A DNA stretch of 64,000 nucleotides from Candidatus Tectomicrobia bacterium. Its GTDB lineage: Bacteria; UBA8248. A program made the translations under genes and the position numbers. This document shows, one piece after another, positions 55,574-64,000 of the stretch. The stretch is taken from contig JACPUR010000035.1 of assembly GCA_016192135.1 (NCBI GenBank), positions 124,001 through 188,000 of the forward strand, written 5' to 3'. Under the pieces are notes generated by a model. That model was not told the DNA's origin and ran no database searches. It saw only the letters and a program-made list of their open reading frames with translations. Every line of letters begins with the position of its first letter. Position 1 is the stretch's first letter.

Positions 55574-57586
55574 CTAGGGAAGGGCGGAGCGGGGGCCTCC
55601 GGCGGCGGGCGGCGGGAGGGCGGGGGCGGGGGCCAGCCCCTCCCGGTGGGGCGTGATCATCTGCAGGTGGACGATCTTGTTCCGCCGGACGGTGAGGACG
55701 AAGAGCTGCCGCAATGCGTCGCCCTCCGGCCCCATGTCCGTCAGGCCCATGATTCCCTCGAAGCCGCGCAGGGTGGCCAGGTAGTCGCGCATCTCCCGCC
55801 TCGTCTTGGCCCCCTTGGCGAGCCCCTCGAAGACCATCTTCGCCGCGTCGTAGCCCATGGCGGAGAAGATGTCCGGCTTCCGGCCGAAGAGCTGGGTGTA
55901 CTCCTTCGTGAACCGGGCGATGCGCGGGTCCTCGGAATCGGGAAAGAACCCGTCCACGAAGATCGCCCTCTCCACGTAGCGCTCGCCGAAGCGGAGGAGG
56001 TCGTCGTTGTTCCAGCCGTGGCCTCCCAGCAGCCGGACGCTGTGCATGTTGTAGAAGGGGATCTGCGGGGCGATCAGCACGGCCTTGTCGTGATAGGCGG
56101 GGACGAAGAGCGCCTCGAAGGGCAGGGCCAGGCGGAAGGGCTCGTTGGGCCTGAGGCCCAGCGCGCGCTTCTGGCGGGCGAGCTGGTTGTCGTCCATCCC
56201 GCCCAGGGCGCGCATTTGGGGGCCGAAGTCGTTGGCGTCGTGCGGGAAGGGGATGGACTTGGCCACCTGCCCGCCCAGCCGCTGGACGCTCTCGGCGAAG
56301 TGGCGCGCGAGCTCGCGGCCGTCGGTGTCGTCGGGATAGAGGATGGCGAACTGGCGCAGGCCGAGGGCCTTGACGGCGTACGCCGCCGCGCCCTCGGCCT
56401 GGAGCTTGTTGGTGAGGGTGTTGCGGAAGAACCAGGGTCCGCGCCCCGCCATCTGGGTGCGGATGGCGAAGGGCGTGAGCAGGGGCGTCTCGAACCGGGC
56501 CGCCGCGGCGGCGGCGGCCTCGGCCGCCGAGCTCAGGAAGGGCCCCACGAGGGCCAGGACCTTCTCCTGCTGGATGAGCTCCTCCGTCTTGGCGACCGCG
56601 TCGCCCGGGGAGCCGGCCGCGCCGCGGGTGTCCCGCACCGCGATCTGGATTTGGAGCTTGGGGTTCTGCTCCAGCGCATGGCGCAGGGCGAGCTGGACGC
56701 CCTGATAGACGCGCTCGCCCGCCGCGGCCGCGGGCCCGGACAGGGGGAGGAGCACCCCCACCCGCCCCTGGTTCACCGAAAGCTGATCGCGCAGCCGGCT
56801 CTCCAGCTCGAGAGCCGCCTCCCGGTCGGGATGATCGGGGTAGTCCTCGAGGAAGCGGCGGATGGCGGCGAGCGACGCCTGGGGCCTCCCCTCGTCGGCG
56901 GCGCGGCGCGCCAGGGCCAGCCGGAGGATGGGGCCCGTCGGCGCCTGCTTGATCTTCTCCACGGCGGAGAAAAGCTGGTGCTGGGCCACCTTCGCCTCGG
57001 CGAGGAGCCTCAGCCGGGCCTTGATGCGCTCGGGGTGCGGGAGCTGATCGCTCGCGTTCAGGGCTTCCGCGTAGGAGAGGAGGGCGGCGAAGGGATCGTT
57101 CCGGATCTCGTAGACGTCCCCCAGCGCGGCCAGCAGATAGGCGCGCCGCAGGGCATTCCCCTCCCGGCTCAGGCTCCCGCGCAGGGGGAGCCAGGCGTTT
57201 TCCGCGTCGCCCGCCGCCTGAAGGGCGAGGCCGAGCCAGAACTCGCTGTCCGAGTAGAAGTGAGAGAGGGGGAAGCGGCTCTGTAGCGTCTTGAGGCGGT
57301 CGGCGGCGTCCGCGTAGTGCCCCTCGGCGTAGGCGATGCGAGCGAGATCGAAGAGCGCCGCCTCGGCCGCGACGCTCTGGGGATCCCGGCTCAGCACCGC
57401 CAGGAGGTCCTCGGCCGGGCGCTCCGGCCGGGCCGGGGCGGGCGCCATCCACCGCTCCTGCGGGGCAGGCTGCGGCGCGGACAGCGGGGGGAAAGCGGGA
57501 AACGGGCTGGCCGCCTGCGCGCAGAGCGGGAGCGCCAGCATCCAGGCGATGAAACAGGCGGTTCGGGCGAAAGCGTGTCGTCTCAT
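55574..57586 (-). CDS. LpoA-like penicillin-binding protein activator (TPR plus periplasmic-binding fold)
   Basis: A 670-residue exported protein. The signal peptide is MRRHAFARTACFIAWMLALPLCAQA; no lipobox Cys follows, so it is probably soluble periplasmic rather than a lipoprotein. Residues about 75-265 are TPR-like (LFDLARIAYAEGHYADAADRLKTLQSRFPLSHFYSDSEFWLGLAL). From about 275 a type-I periplasmic-binding fold follows (RVGVLLPLSGPAAAAGERVYQGVQLALRHAL; LALVGPFLSSAAEAAAAAA). This is the LpoA domain order. Its neighbour is PBP1A, the enzyme LpoA activates. An ABC transporter binder is the alternative. Confidence 0.78.
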   Translation of the reverse strand: MRRHAFARTACFIAWMLALPLCAQAASPFPAFPPLSAPQPAPQERWMAPAPARPERPAEDLLAVLSRDPQSVAAEAALFDLARIAYAEGHYADAADRLKTLQSRFPLSHFYSDSEFWLGLALQAAGDAENAWLPLRGSLSREGNALRRAYLLAALGDVYEIRNDPFAALLSYAEALNASDQLPHPERIKARLRLLAEAKVAQHQLFSAVEKIKQAPTGPILRLALARRAADEGRPQASLAAIRRFLEDYPDHPDREAALELESRLRDQLSVNQGRVGVLLPLSGPAAAAGERVYQGVQLALRHALEQNPKLQIQIAVRDTRGAAGSPGDAVAKTEELIQQEKVLALVGPFLSSAAEAAAAAAARFETPLLTPFAIRTQMAGRGPWFFRNTLTNKLQAEGAAAYAVKALGLRQFAILYPDDTDGRELARHFAESVQRLGGQVAKSIPFPHDANDFGPQMRALGGMDDNQLARQKRALGLRPNEPFRLALPFEALFVPAYHDKAVLIAPQIPFYNMHSVRLLGGHGWNNDDLLRFGERYVERAIFVDGFFPDSEDPRIARFTKEYTQLFGRKPDIFSAMGYDAAKMVFEGLAKGAKTRREMRDYLATLRGFEGIMGLTDMGPEGDALRQLFVLTVRRNKIVHLQMITPHREGLAPAPALPPPAAGGPRSALP

Positions 57587-57728
57587 CTCGTATGCGGAAA
57601 AAGCCTTGCGGGAAAGAGGAAATGGACGAAGCTGCACCGACAGGGTAGGTAGAGAGGAGAAGAGTGTCAAGGATGCATTTCTTGGGGCCGGTTTGCACGC
57701 CGGATAGGGGAGCGGTAGGCTCAGGAAT

Positions 57729-58715
57729 ATGCCGCCGCCGGAGGAAATGCGCGTGACGAGCCCGCTGCGTCCCTCCCAGCCGGATCACTTGGCCTGGCCC
57801 TCCGCTTGGTGGAAGCCCGATCCCGGCATGGGATATGAGCCCGAAGACCCGGGGCGGCGGCCCGGCCAGGCGGCGAGGCGCTGGCTGATCCCAGCCCTGC
57901 TGCTTCTGACGACCCTGCTCACCACCTTGCTGGCGGGCGCTTTTCAGCGCGGCTTTTTCCCCACGGCTATCCTCGCCCATCCGCTGCTCATCTTCCAGGG
58001 GCTGCCCTTCGCCGGGACCTTGCTCCTGATCCTGGGCGCCCACGAGTGCGGCCATTACCTCGCCGGGAGGAGGTGGGGAGTGGACGTGTCGCCCCCCTAT
58101 TTCATCCCCGCCCCCACCCTCTTCGGGACCTTCGGCGCGGTCATCCGCATCCGGGGAAAGATCCTGAACCGCAACGCGCTGCTGGACGTGGCGGCCGCCG
58201 GCCCCCTGGCGGGCATGGTGGTGGCCCTTCCCGCCGTCCTCATCGGGCTCTCGCTCTCCCGGGTGGTCACCGGCGGGGAAGGGGAGGCGGCGCAGGGGCT
58301 CGGCCTGGGCACTCCCTGGCTCTTCGATTTCGCGGCCCGGGCCATCCTGGGCCCGCTGGAGCCGAGGGACGACGTGGTGCTCCATCCCGTCGCCTTCGCG
58401 GGATGGTGCGGCTTCCTGGTCACCGCCCTGAACCTGATCCCGGCGGGGCAGCTCGACGGCGGCCACGTCGTATACACCCTCTTCGGGCGGTGGCACCGCG
58501 CGATCACCCTGGCGGTCGGCGTGATCCTCCTCGGCATGGCCTTTTGGTGGGAGGGATGGCTCCTGTGGGGGGCCATCGTGCTCGTCCTGAGCCGGAGCCA
58601 CCCCCCCCTCCTCGACGAGTGGACGCCCCTCTCCGCCGGGAGGAAATGGCTCGGTTTCGCGTGCCTTGCCTTGCTGGCCTTGACCTTCATCTGGGTTCCG
58701 ATCCACCTTCCCTAG
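57729..58715 (+). CDS. Site-2 protease family (M50) membrane metalloprotease
   Basis: A 328-residue polytopic membrane protein of the FtsH-independent S2P/EcsB-like M50 group. The zinc motif HECGH is at 105-109 (LGAHECGHYLAGRRWGVDVSPPYFIPAPT). The second motif NLIPAGQLDGGH at about 235-246 gives the third ligand Asp. Roughly six to seven TMs are visible. The long cytoplasmic N-terminus (1-50) is Pro-rich. The substrate is unknown. It is divergent from the LpoA-like gene across 142 bp and precedes pilM. Confidence 0.9.
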   Translation: MPPPEEMRVTSPLRPSQPDHLAWPSAWWKPDPGMGYEPEDPGRRPGQAARRWLIPALLLLTTLLTTLLAGAFQRGFFPTAILAHPLLIFQGLPFAGTLLLILGAHECGHYLAGRRWGVDVSPPYFIPAPTLFGTFGAVIRIRGKILNRNALLDVAAAGPLAGMVVALPAVLIGLSLSRVVTGGEGEAAQGLGLGTPWLFDFAARAILGPLEPRDDVVLHPVAFAGWCGFLVTALNLIPAGQLDGGHVVYTLFGRWHRAITLAVGVILLGMAFWWEGWLLWGAIVLVLSRSHPPLLDEWTPLSAGRKWLGFACLALLALTFIWVPIHLP

Positions 58716-58742
58716 GGTAGCCCTCGCCCCGGAAGGAGCGCC

Positions 58743-59804
58743 GTGTTCGGCAAACCGCGTTTTCCCCTCTCCGTCGACATCGGCAGCCATGCCATCAAGC
58801 TGGTCCAGTTCGAGCATAAGAAGAAAAAGCTCGCCCTCAAGCGGCTGGGGATGGCGTCTTTGGCTCCCGGCGCCGTGGCCGAGGGAGTGATCCGCGACCC
58901 GGAGGAGGTGATGCGGGCCTTCGAGGAGCTGGTCGCGGCCGAGAAGGCCAAGGAGCGCGAGGTGGTCGTCGCCCTCTCGGGCTCGGCGGCCGTTGTCCGG
59001 CCGGTGCGGGTCCCCTCGGATCCGTCCCTGCCGGTGGAGGAGGCCATCGAGGCCGAGGCCGCGCAGATCCTTCCGTTCCCGGTGGAGGAGGCCCGCCTCA
59101 CCCACAGCCGGATGGGGAGGGTCGAGGCCGGCGGCCAGCGCATGGAGGAATTCCTCCTCGTGGCGGTGCGCCGGAAGCCTTTGGCGGACCTGGTGGAGCT
59201 TTTCCGCCATCTCGAGTACGAGCCGAAGGTGGTGGACGTGGCCCTCCTCGCCCTGGAGAGCGCGATCGAGCTCGCCGAAGTCGAAGAGGGAGAGGGATGC
59301 CTCGCCCTGGTGGACATCGGCGCCGGCCAGACGCTGGTCCACATCCTGCGGAGCGGGCGCACCCTGCTGACGCGGGTGATCCCGCGCGGGGGAGCGGCGG
59401 TGACGGCGGCCCTCGCGAAAAGGCTCAACGTGAGCTCGGCCGACGCCGAGGCGATGAAGCTGGGGGCGAAGCCGGTCCCCAGCCCCCGCGCCGCCGCCGA
59501 GGCGGTGCGCGGGGAGGCCGAGCGCCTGGGCCTCGAGTTGGGGCGCACGTTCCAGCTCCTGGGGGAGATGGCCCCGGGGGAGCGCGTCACCCGCCTGGTG
59601 CTGTGCGGCGGCGGGGTCCATCTCGATGGCCTTCCGGCCTTCCTGGCCACCTCCCTGGACATCCCGGCCGAGATCCTCCAGCCGTTCCGTCATGTTCAAG
59701 TGGCAGGGGAGGTGTTCGACCTTAACTACGTGGAAACATTGGGCCCCGTCGCTGCCGTAGCGGCCGGATTGGCCTACCGGGCGATGGAGAGCGGCGAATC
59801 ATGA
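58743..59804 (+). CDS. pilM: Type IV pilus assembly protein PilM
   Basis: PilM is an actin-like ATPase of the type IV pilus inner-membrane platform that binds PilN. The 353-residue protein starts FGKPRFPLSVDIGSHAIKLVQFE, with VDIG as phosphate-1. It continues EAAQILPFPVEEARLTHSR and shows CLALVDIGAGQTLVHIL as phosphate-2. LVLCGGGVHLDGLPAFLATSLDIPAEILQPFRHV completes the core. The PilN, PilO, PilP and PilQ genes that normally follow are absent, and aroB begins inside its stop (ATGA). The start is GTG 58743. Confidence 0.88.
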   Translation: MFGKPRFPLSVDIGSHAIKLVQFEHKKKKLALKRLGMASLAPGAVAEGVIRDPEEVMRAFEELVAAEKAKEREVVVALSGSAAVVRPVRVPSDPSLPVEEAIEAEAAQILPFPVEEARLTHSRMGRVEAGGQRMEEFLLVAVRRKPLADLVELFRHLEYEPKVVDVALLALESAIELAEVEEGEGCLALVDIGAGQTLVHILRSGRTLLTRVIPRGGAAVTAALAKRLNVSSADAEAMKLGAKPVPSPRAAAEAVRGEAERLGLELGRTFQLLGEMAPGERVTRLVLCGGGVHLDGLPAFLATSLDIPAEILQPFRHVQVAGEVFDLNYVETLGPVAAVAAGLAYRAMESGES

Positions 59805-60898
59805 GGAAGGTCCGCGTGGCCTTCGGGGAACGAAGCTACGCCATCTCTATCGGGCCCTCGATGCTGGGCTGCCTGGGAGAGGCGGCCCGGGCCTTCTTCT
59901 CGGGCGGGCGGGCCCTGGTGCTGAGCGACCGCAACGTGGCCCGGCACTATGGGAAGGTGGCGGTGGCCTCGCTCCGCAGGGGAGGGATTTCGGCGGAGCT
60001 CATGGCCGTCCCGGCGGGGGAGCGGAGCAAATCCCTCGCCCAGCTCTCCCGGGTCTTCGACCGGCTGGCGGCCCTGAGGCTCGACCGCGGCTGCGGCCTG
60101 GTGGCCCTGGGCGGGGGGGTGATCGGCGACCTCGGGGGACTGGCGGCGGCGGTGTACCTGCGCGGGATCCCCTACCTCCAGGTCCCCACCTCCCTCCTGG
60201 CCCAGGTGGACAGCTCGGTCGGGGGCAAGACGGCCGTCGATCATCCCCTGGGCAAGAACCTCATCGGCGCCTTCTATCAGCCGGCCGCCGTCCTGAGCGA
60301 CATCTCCTGCCTCGATACCCTTCCGGCGCGGGAATTCCGCTCGGGCCTGGCGGAGGTGGTGAAGCACGCCGCCATCGCCGACGCGGAGCTGTTCGGCTAT
60401 CTGGAGCGGAACGCCGGGCGCATCGAGGCGCGGGAGAAGGGCGCGATCGAGTGGATTGTGGCAGAGAACTGCCGCATCAAGGCGCGGGTGGTGGAGAAGG
60501 ACGAGCGGGAGACGGGGCTTCGCCAGACCCTCAACTTCGGCCACACCCTGGGGCACGCCATCGAGGCGCTGGCCGGCTACTCGCGCCGCCTGCTGCACGG
60601 GGAGGCCGTGGCCATCGGGATGGCGGCGGCGGCGCGCCTCTCGCGCGCGGCGGGCATGTGCACGGAAAAGGACGTCGAGCGCCTCACCGCTCTTCTGGAG
60701 CGCTTCGGCCTGCCGGCGGCCGTGCCGCGCCCGCCCGCCCTGCCCCAGCTTGAGCGGGCGGTCGCGAGCGACAAGAAGCGGCGGAGGGGGAAGCCCCGCT
60801 TCGTTCTCCTGGAGCGGATCGGGAAGGTCCGCTGCGGCTGCGAGCTCCCCTCCCGGGGATGGCGGGCCGCCCTGGCCGGCCGGGACGTGAAGGCCTGA
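59801..60898 (+). CDS. aroB: 3-dehydroquinate synthase
   Basis: AroB closes DAHP to 3-dehydroquinate in the shikimate pathway. The 365-residue protein has the NAD/substrate motifs LDRGCGLVALGGGVIGDLGGLAAAVYLRGIPYLQVPTSLLAQVDSSVGGKTAVDHPLGKNLIGAFYQP. The zinc ligand region includes RSGLAEVVKHAAIAD, and TLNFGHTLGHAIEALAGYSRRLLHGEAVAIGMAAAARLS follows. ATG 59801 overlaps the pilM stop. aroQ follows after 122 bp. Confidence 0.96.
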   Translation: MRKVRVAFGERSYAISIGPSMLGCLGEAARAFFSGGRALVLSDRNVARHYGKVAVASLRRGGISAELMAVPAGERSKSLAQLSRVFDRLAALRLDRGCGLVALGGGVIGDLGGLAAAVYLRGIPYLQVPTSLLAQVDSSVGGKTAVDHPLGKNLIGAFYQPAAVLSDISCLDTLPAREFRSGLAEVVKHAAIADAELFGYLERNAGRIEAREKGAIEWIVAENCRIKARVVEKDERETGLRQTLNFGHTLGHAIEALAGYSRRLLHGEAVAIGMAAAARLSRAAGMCTEKDVERLTALLERFGLPAAVPRPPALPQLERAVASDKKRRRGKPRFVLLERIGKVRCGCELPSRGWRAALAGRDVKA

Positions 60899-61020
60899 TC
60901 GGGCGGGAAGCCTCCAGGGCCGCGTTGACGCCCGCAGGGGCTCGCCCTACCATCCCGGCCTTGATTTTCCGGCGGCGGACGCGGGATTCGCGCCCTTAAC
61001 CCCCCTCTGGACGGTGCCAC

Positions 61021-61521
61021 GTGCGCATTCTGCTCCTGAACGGACCCAACCTGAACCTCCTGGGCGCCCGCGAGCCGGAGAAATACGGCCAGATCCCCCT
61101 GGCGCGCCTGGAGGAGGCCCTCCGGGCCCAGGCGAAGGCCGAGGGGGTGGAACTCGACTGCATCCAGTCGAACATCGAAGGAGAGCTGGTGGACGCCCTC
61201 CAGCGCGCGGCCGGGATGAAGCCTCTCGACTTGGGCCGGGCCCCGGCCGGGAAATGCACGGCCTGCGTCTTCAACCCCGGCGGCTACACACACACCAGCG
61301 TGGCCCTGCGGGATGCCATCGCCGGGACGGGTCTACCTGTTTATGAAGTGCACATCACCAATGTGCTGAATCGTGAGGACTTCCGGCACCGCTCCCTGAT
61401 CGGCCCGGTGGCCGCCGGCTCCATCATCGGGCTGGGCCTCCAGGGCTACTCGCTGGCGCTCCAGGCGGCTATCGACCGCCACGTGAAGGGCGCGGCATTC
61501 CCGCTGGAGAAGCGGGCGTGA
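61021..61521 (+). CDS. aroQ: 3-dehydroquinate dehydratase, type II
   Basis: AroQ dehydrates 3-dehydroquinate to 3-dehydroshikimate. The 166-residue protein starts MRILLLNGPNLNLLGAREPEKYG with the catalytic Tyr. It has QSNIEGELVDALQRA, NPGGYTHTSVALRDAI with the catalytic His, and EVHITNVLNREDFRHRSLIGPVAAGSIIGLG. A 15-residue stretch (MKPLDLGRAPAGKCTACVF) makes one loop a little longer than usual. The start is GTG 61021. With aroB it gives two consecutive shikimate steps; it overlaps the M24 peptidase by GTGA. Confidence 0.95.
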   Translation: MRILLLNGPNLNLLGAREPEKYGQIPLARLEEALRAQAKAEGVELDCIQSNIEGELVDALQRAAGMKPLDLGRAPAGKCTACVFNPGGYTHTSVALRDAIAGTGLPVYEVHITNVLNREDFRHRSLIGPVAAGSIIGLGLQGYSLALQAAIDRHVKGAAFPLEKRA

Positions 61522-62588
61522 GGCACCGGCTGGCGCGCCTGCGCCGGGCGATGCGGGAGAATCAAATCCCCGCCCTGGCGGTGCTCAACCTCCGCAACGT
61601 GCGCTACCTGACCGGCTTCACCGGCTCGGCCGGGGCTTGCCTCGTGACGGGCGGGGGGGCGGTCTTCATCACGGACTTCCGCTACCGCGCCCAGGCGGCG
61701 CGGCAGGTGGATTCCGCCTTCCGCTATGCCGAGCACCGGGGAGGCCTCCCCGGCCTGGCCGAGGAGGCCAAGCGGCTCAGGCTCAAGGGCTTGGCCTTCG
61801 AGGAGAACCATCTCTCCTACGGGGACTACCGGCGGCTCAGGAAGCTGGCGCGGGGGGTGAAGCTCATCCCGGCGCCGGCCCTGGTGGAAGAGCTCAGGCT
61901 CGAGAAGGAGGCGCCGGAGGTCAGCCTCCTGCGCAAGGGCGCCGGAATCAACGGCGGGGCGCTGGCCGAGGCGCTGGCCGCCATCCGCCCCGGAGTCCGG
62001 GAGCGGGAGATCGCCCTCGCGCTCGAAACCGCCATGCGCAACCTCGGGGCCTCGGGCCCCTCCTTCGGCACCATCGTGGCCTCCGGCCCGCGCTCGGCGC
62101 TGCCGCACGGGGTGGCCTCGGACCGGAAGGTCCGGCGGGGGGATATGATCACCATCGACTTCGGCGCCGTGGTGGAAGGCTATCACGCCGACACCACGCG
62201 GGTGGCCTGCCTCGGCAGGCCCTCGCGGAAGGGGGAGAAGATCTACAACATCGTGCTGGAGGCGCAGATGGCCGCGGTCGGGGCGGTGGCGCCGGGCGTC
62301 TCCGCCGCCGAGGTGGACGCCGTGGCCCGGAAGATCATCCAGAAGGCGGGCTACGGCGAGGCCTTCGGGCACGGGACGGGCCACGGCGTGGGGCTCGACA
62401 TCCACGAGGGTCCCCGGGTGGCGCCGGGCTCGCGTGATATCCTGAAGCCGGGCATGGTGGTGACCATCGAGCCCGGCATTTACCTCCCCGGCTGGGGCGG
62501 CGTGCGAATCGAGGACATGGTCCTCGTCACCGGGAAGGGCAGGGAAGTGCTCACGAGGCCGATCTCGAAGGACCTGGCGGTTCTTTGA
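61518..62588 (+). CDS. M24 family aminopeptidase P / Xaa-Pro peptidase
   Basis: A 356-residue cytosolic dinuclear metallopeptidase. The N-terminal creatinase-like domain opens LRRAMRENQIPALAVLNLRNVRYLTGFTGS. The pita-bread catalytic domain has metal ligands in ITIDFGAVVEGYHADTTRV (two Asp), FGHGTGHGVGLDIHEGP (His), TIEPGIYLP (Glu) and VRIEDMVLV (Glu). The start is GTG 61518 overlapping the aroQ stop. aroQ-pepP-efp is a common bacterial order; the peptidase likely trims Xaa-Pro peptides. Confidence 0.92.
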   Translation: MRHRLARLRRAMRENQIPALAVLNLRNVRYLTGFTGSAGACLVTGGGAVFITDFRYRAQAARQVDSAFRYAEHRGGLPGLAEEAKRLRLKGLAFEENHLSYGDYRRLRKLARGVKLIPAPALVEELRLEKEAPEVSLLRKGAGINGGALAEALAAIRPGVREREIALALETAMRNLGASGPSFGTIVASGPRSALPHGVASDRKVRRGDMITIDFGAVVEGYHADTTRVACLGRPSRKGEKIYNIVLEAQMAAVGAVAPGVSAAEVDAVARKIIQKAGYGEAFGHGTGHGVGLDIHEGPRVAPGSRDILKPGMVVTIEPGIYLPGWGGVRIEDMVLVTGKGREVLTRPISKDLAVL

Positions 62589-62618
62589 GCGGCGGCGGAA
62601 GGGAGGATCGGAAGAGGC

Positions 62619-63182
62619 ATGCCTTCGACGAATGAATTCCGGAACGGGCTCAAGGTCGAGCTGGAGGGAGAGCCCTTCGTCATCGTGGAGTTCCAGCACG
62701 TGAAGCCCGGCAAGGGCGGCGCCTTCGTGCGCACGAAGCTGAAGAACCTGCGCACGGGCCGGGTGATCGACCGGACCTTCCGCTCGGGGGAATCGCTGGA
62801 CTCCCCCGACGTCGACCAGCGTGAGATGCAGTTCCTCTACCAGGACTCCGATGCCGTGACCTTCATGGACACCACGACCTTCGAGCAGATACCGCTCCAG
62901 CGCGCGAACCTGGGCGAAAGCGTGAAGTGGCTCAAGGAGGAGATGGTGGTCCATATCCTCTTCCACAAGGGGGCGGCGATCTCCTTCGAGCTCCCGACTT
63001 TCGTGGAGCTGGTCATCCGCAAGACCGAGCCCGGCGTGCGGGGCGACACCGCGTCCGGCGGGACGAAGCCGGCCGAGCTGGAGACGGGGGCCGTCGTCAA
63101 CGTGCCGCTCTTCCTGAACGAGGGGGACGTCCTCAAGATCGACACCCGGACGGGCGAATACATCGAGCGCGTCAAGTCCTGA
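62619..63182 (+). CDS. efp: Elongation factor P
   Basis: EF-P relieves ribosome stalling at polyproline. The 187-residue protein has the KOW-like N-domain with the modification loop HVKPGKGGAFVRTK. The tip residue is Lys32, which suits beta-lysylation or a similar lysine modification rather than arginine rhamnosylation. The OB domains end GDVLKIDTRTGEYIERV. No epmA or epmB is in the window. ATG 62619 has GGAGGATCGGAAGAGG upstream. Confidence 0.96.
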   Translation: MPSTNEFRNGLKVELEGEPFVIVEFQHVKPGKGGAFVRTKLKNLRTGRVIDRTFRSGESLDSPDVDQREMQFLYQDSDAVTFMDTTTFEQIPLQRANLGESVKWLKEEMVVHILFHKGAAISFELPTFVELVIRKTEPGVRGDTASGGTKPAELETGAVVNVPLFLNEGDVLKIDTRTGEYIERVKS

Positions 63183-63345
63183 CGGGCCCGGGAGGGGCCG
63201 TTGAAAAACCCGCCCTCCTGTGACATCGTGCGGTCCAACAGGAAATCCTGCACGGTGAGGCATTCGGCCGCGGACGCACCGGGGGAGCGGACCTGGGCCC
63301 GGGCCGCATGCCTCCCTGGATGCGCCCATGCGGGGGAGAAGCGTG

Positions 63346-64000
63346 ATGCGGAAATGGACCCTATTCCTGATTGCGTTGTGCGCGGCTCTCGTGCTCTCGG
63401 TTCCGGCGCGCGCGGCCGAGATGATCAAGATCGGCGTGGCTGGCCCGCTGACGGGGGATCAGGCCGCCTTCGGAGAGATGCTCAAGAACGGCGCCCTCCT
63501 CGCCATGGAGGAATGGAACGCCAAGGGGGGCGTCACCCTGAGGGGCAAGAAGGTCAAGGTGGACCTCTTGTGGGGGGACGACCGGCACGACCCGCGCGAG
63601 GGCGTGTCCATCGCGCATAAGTTCGTGAATTCGGGCGCCGTCGGGGTGGTGGGGCATTTCAACAGTTCCGTCTCCATCCCCGCCTCCACTGTCTATGCCG
63701 AGGCCGGCATCGTTCAGATCACCCCGGCCTCGACCAATCCCAAGCTAACGGAGCAGGGCTTCAAGACGGTGTTCCGGGCCTGCGGGCGCGACGACCAGCA
63801 GGGGCAGGTGGCGGCCGCCTTCATCGTGAACAAGCTGAAGGCGAAGAACGTCGCCATCCTTCACGACAAGACGACCTACGGCCAGGGGCTCGCGGACGAG
63901 ACCCAGCGCTTCCTGGGCCAGCTCGGGGTCAAGCCGGTCTTCTACAGCGGCATCGTCCAGGGCGACAAGGATTTCACCCCCGTCCTCACCGCGGCCAAGC
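63346..64000 (+). CDS. Branched-chain amino acid-type ABC transporter substrate-binding protein, 3' end outside window
   Basis: The first 218 residues of a periplasmic LivK-type binder. A signal peptide is clear (MRKWTLFLIALCAALVLSVPARA-AEM). The mature part reads IKIGVAGPLTGDQAAFGEMLKNGALLAMEEWNAKGGV, then VGVVGHFNSSVSIPASTVYAEAGIVQITPASTNPKLTEQGFKTVFRACGRDDQQG, the typical LivK/LivJ core. It is closer to classic Leu/Ile/Val binders than the copy at 11560. ATG 63346 follows GGGGGAGAAGCG. A second Liv operon probably continues beyond the window. Confidence 0.93.
   Translation, partial: MRKWTLFLIALCAALVLSVPARAAEMIKIGVAGPLTGDQAAFGEMLKNGALLAMEEWNAKGGVTLRGKKVKVDLLWGDDRHDPREGVSIAHKFVNSGAVGVVGHFNSSVSIPASTVYAEAGIVQITPASTNPKLTEQGFKTVFRACGRDDQQGQVAAAFIVNKLKAKNVAILHDKTTYGQGLADETQRFLGQLGVKPVFYSGIVQGDKDFTPVLTAAK

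Noticed and set aside
55521-59699. A 1392-codon minus-strand frame
   Set aside because: It is a shadow spanning the LpoA-like gene in another frame and three well-supported genes on the opposite strand; no domain is coherent.

Overview
The window is GC-rich chromosomal DNA from a Gram-negative bacterium, almost fully coding and carrying mostly housekeeping and metabolic operons. Outer-membrane and envelope genes support the Gram-negative call: a LapA-type membrane domain, an LpoA-like activator of a class A penicillin-binding protein, a lipoprotein with a lipobox, PilM and CtpA. Non-ATG starts (TTG, GTG) and 4-bp stop/start overlaps are frequent. Abundant acyl-CoA, CoA-transferase, MmgE/PrpD and branched-chain amino acid (Liv) transport genes suggest an organotrophic soil or marine lineage of deltaproteobacterial, Tectomicrobia or Methylomirabilota type. 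That placement is inference from gene content; no rRNA is present to settle it.

Layout. 1-3089 (minus): E1-alpha, E1-beta and the start of E2 of a 2-oxo acid dehydrogenase complex; the E2 C-terminus lies outside the window. 3295-5825 (plus): a PfkB kinase, rsmD and an SDR, with an AT-rich DnaA-box-bearing gap at 4780-5063. 5889-9110 (minus): an acyl-CoA oxidation operon (acyl-CoA dehydrogenase, 3-hydroxyacyl-CoA dehydrogenase, zinc MDR). 9645-16178 (plus): leuA, preceded by a possible structured leader and followed by an intrinsic terminator, then a complete branched-chain amino acid ABC transporter. 16179-17072 is a repeat-rich gap. 17073-25407: two MmgE/PrpD proteins, a REP-associated transposase (RAYT), mnmA, an alpha/beta hydrolase, HIT, DUF484, a 3-hydroxyisobutyrate dehydrogenase family protein and a PEGA lipoprotein.

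25764-33199 is a conserved growth cluster: rplU, rpmA, obgE, proB, nadD, rsfS, a DksA-like protein, a LapA-TPR fusion, a small secreted Cys-rich protein, rpiB and nrdR. 33230-40325 holds a CaiB-type CoA transferase, enolase, two small CxxC proteins, an FG-GAP protein, an SDR and an HD-GYP response regulator. 40627-45373: RidA, a TPR protein with acidic repeats, and transketolase. 45493-49643 is an envelope/division module: ftsE, ftsX, an EnvC-like activator and ctpA. 49799-57586: tsaD, dusB, an SDR, PBP1A and a convergent LpoA-like activator. 57729-64000: an M50 protease, pilM, aroB, aroQ, an M24 peptidase, efp and the start of a second Liv-type binding protein.

No rRNA, tRNA, CRISPR array, prophage or toxin/defence island was recognised. 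The most unusual signals are non-coding: at least three families of interspersed palindromic repeats (one pair lies in frame inside the RAYT gene), a helix that would sequester the leuA ribosome-binding site, and a DnaA-box cluster in an AT-rich gap. Among proteins, the notable ones are an acidic-repeat TPR protein, a LapA-TPR fusion, an orphan pilM joined to aroB, and an acyl-CoA dehydrogenase with Asp where the usual catalytic Glu is expected.
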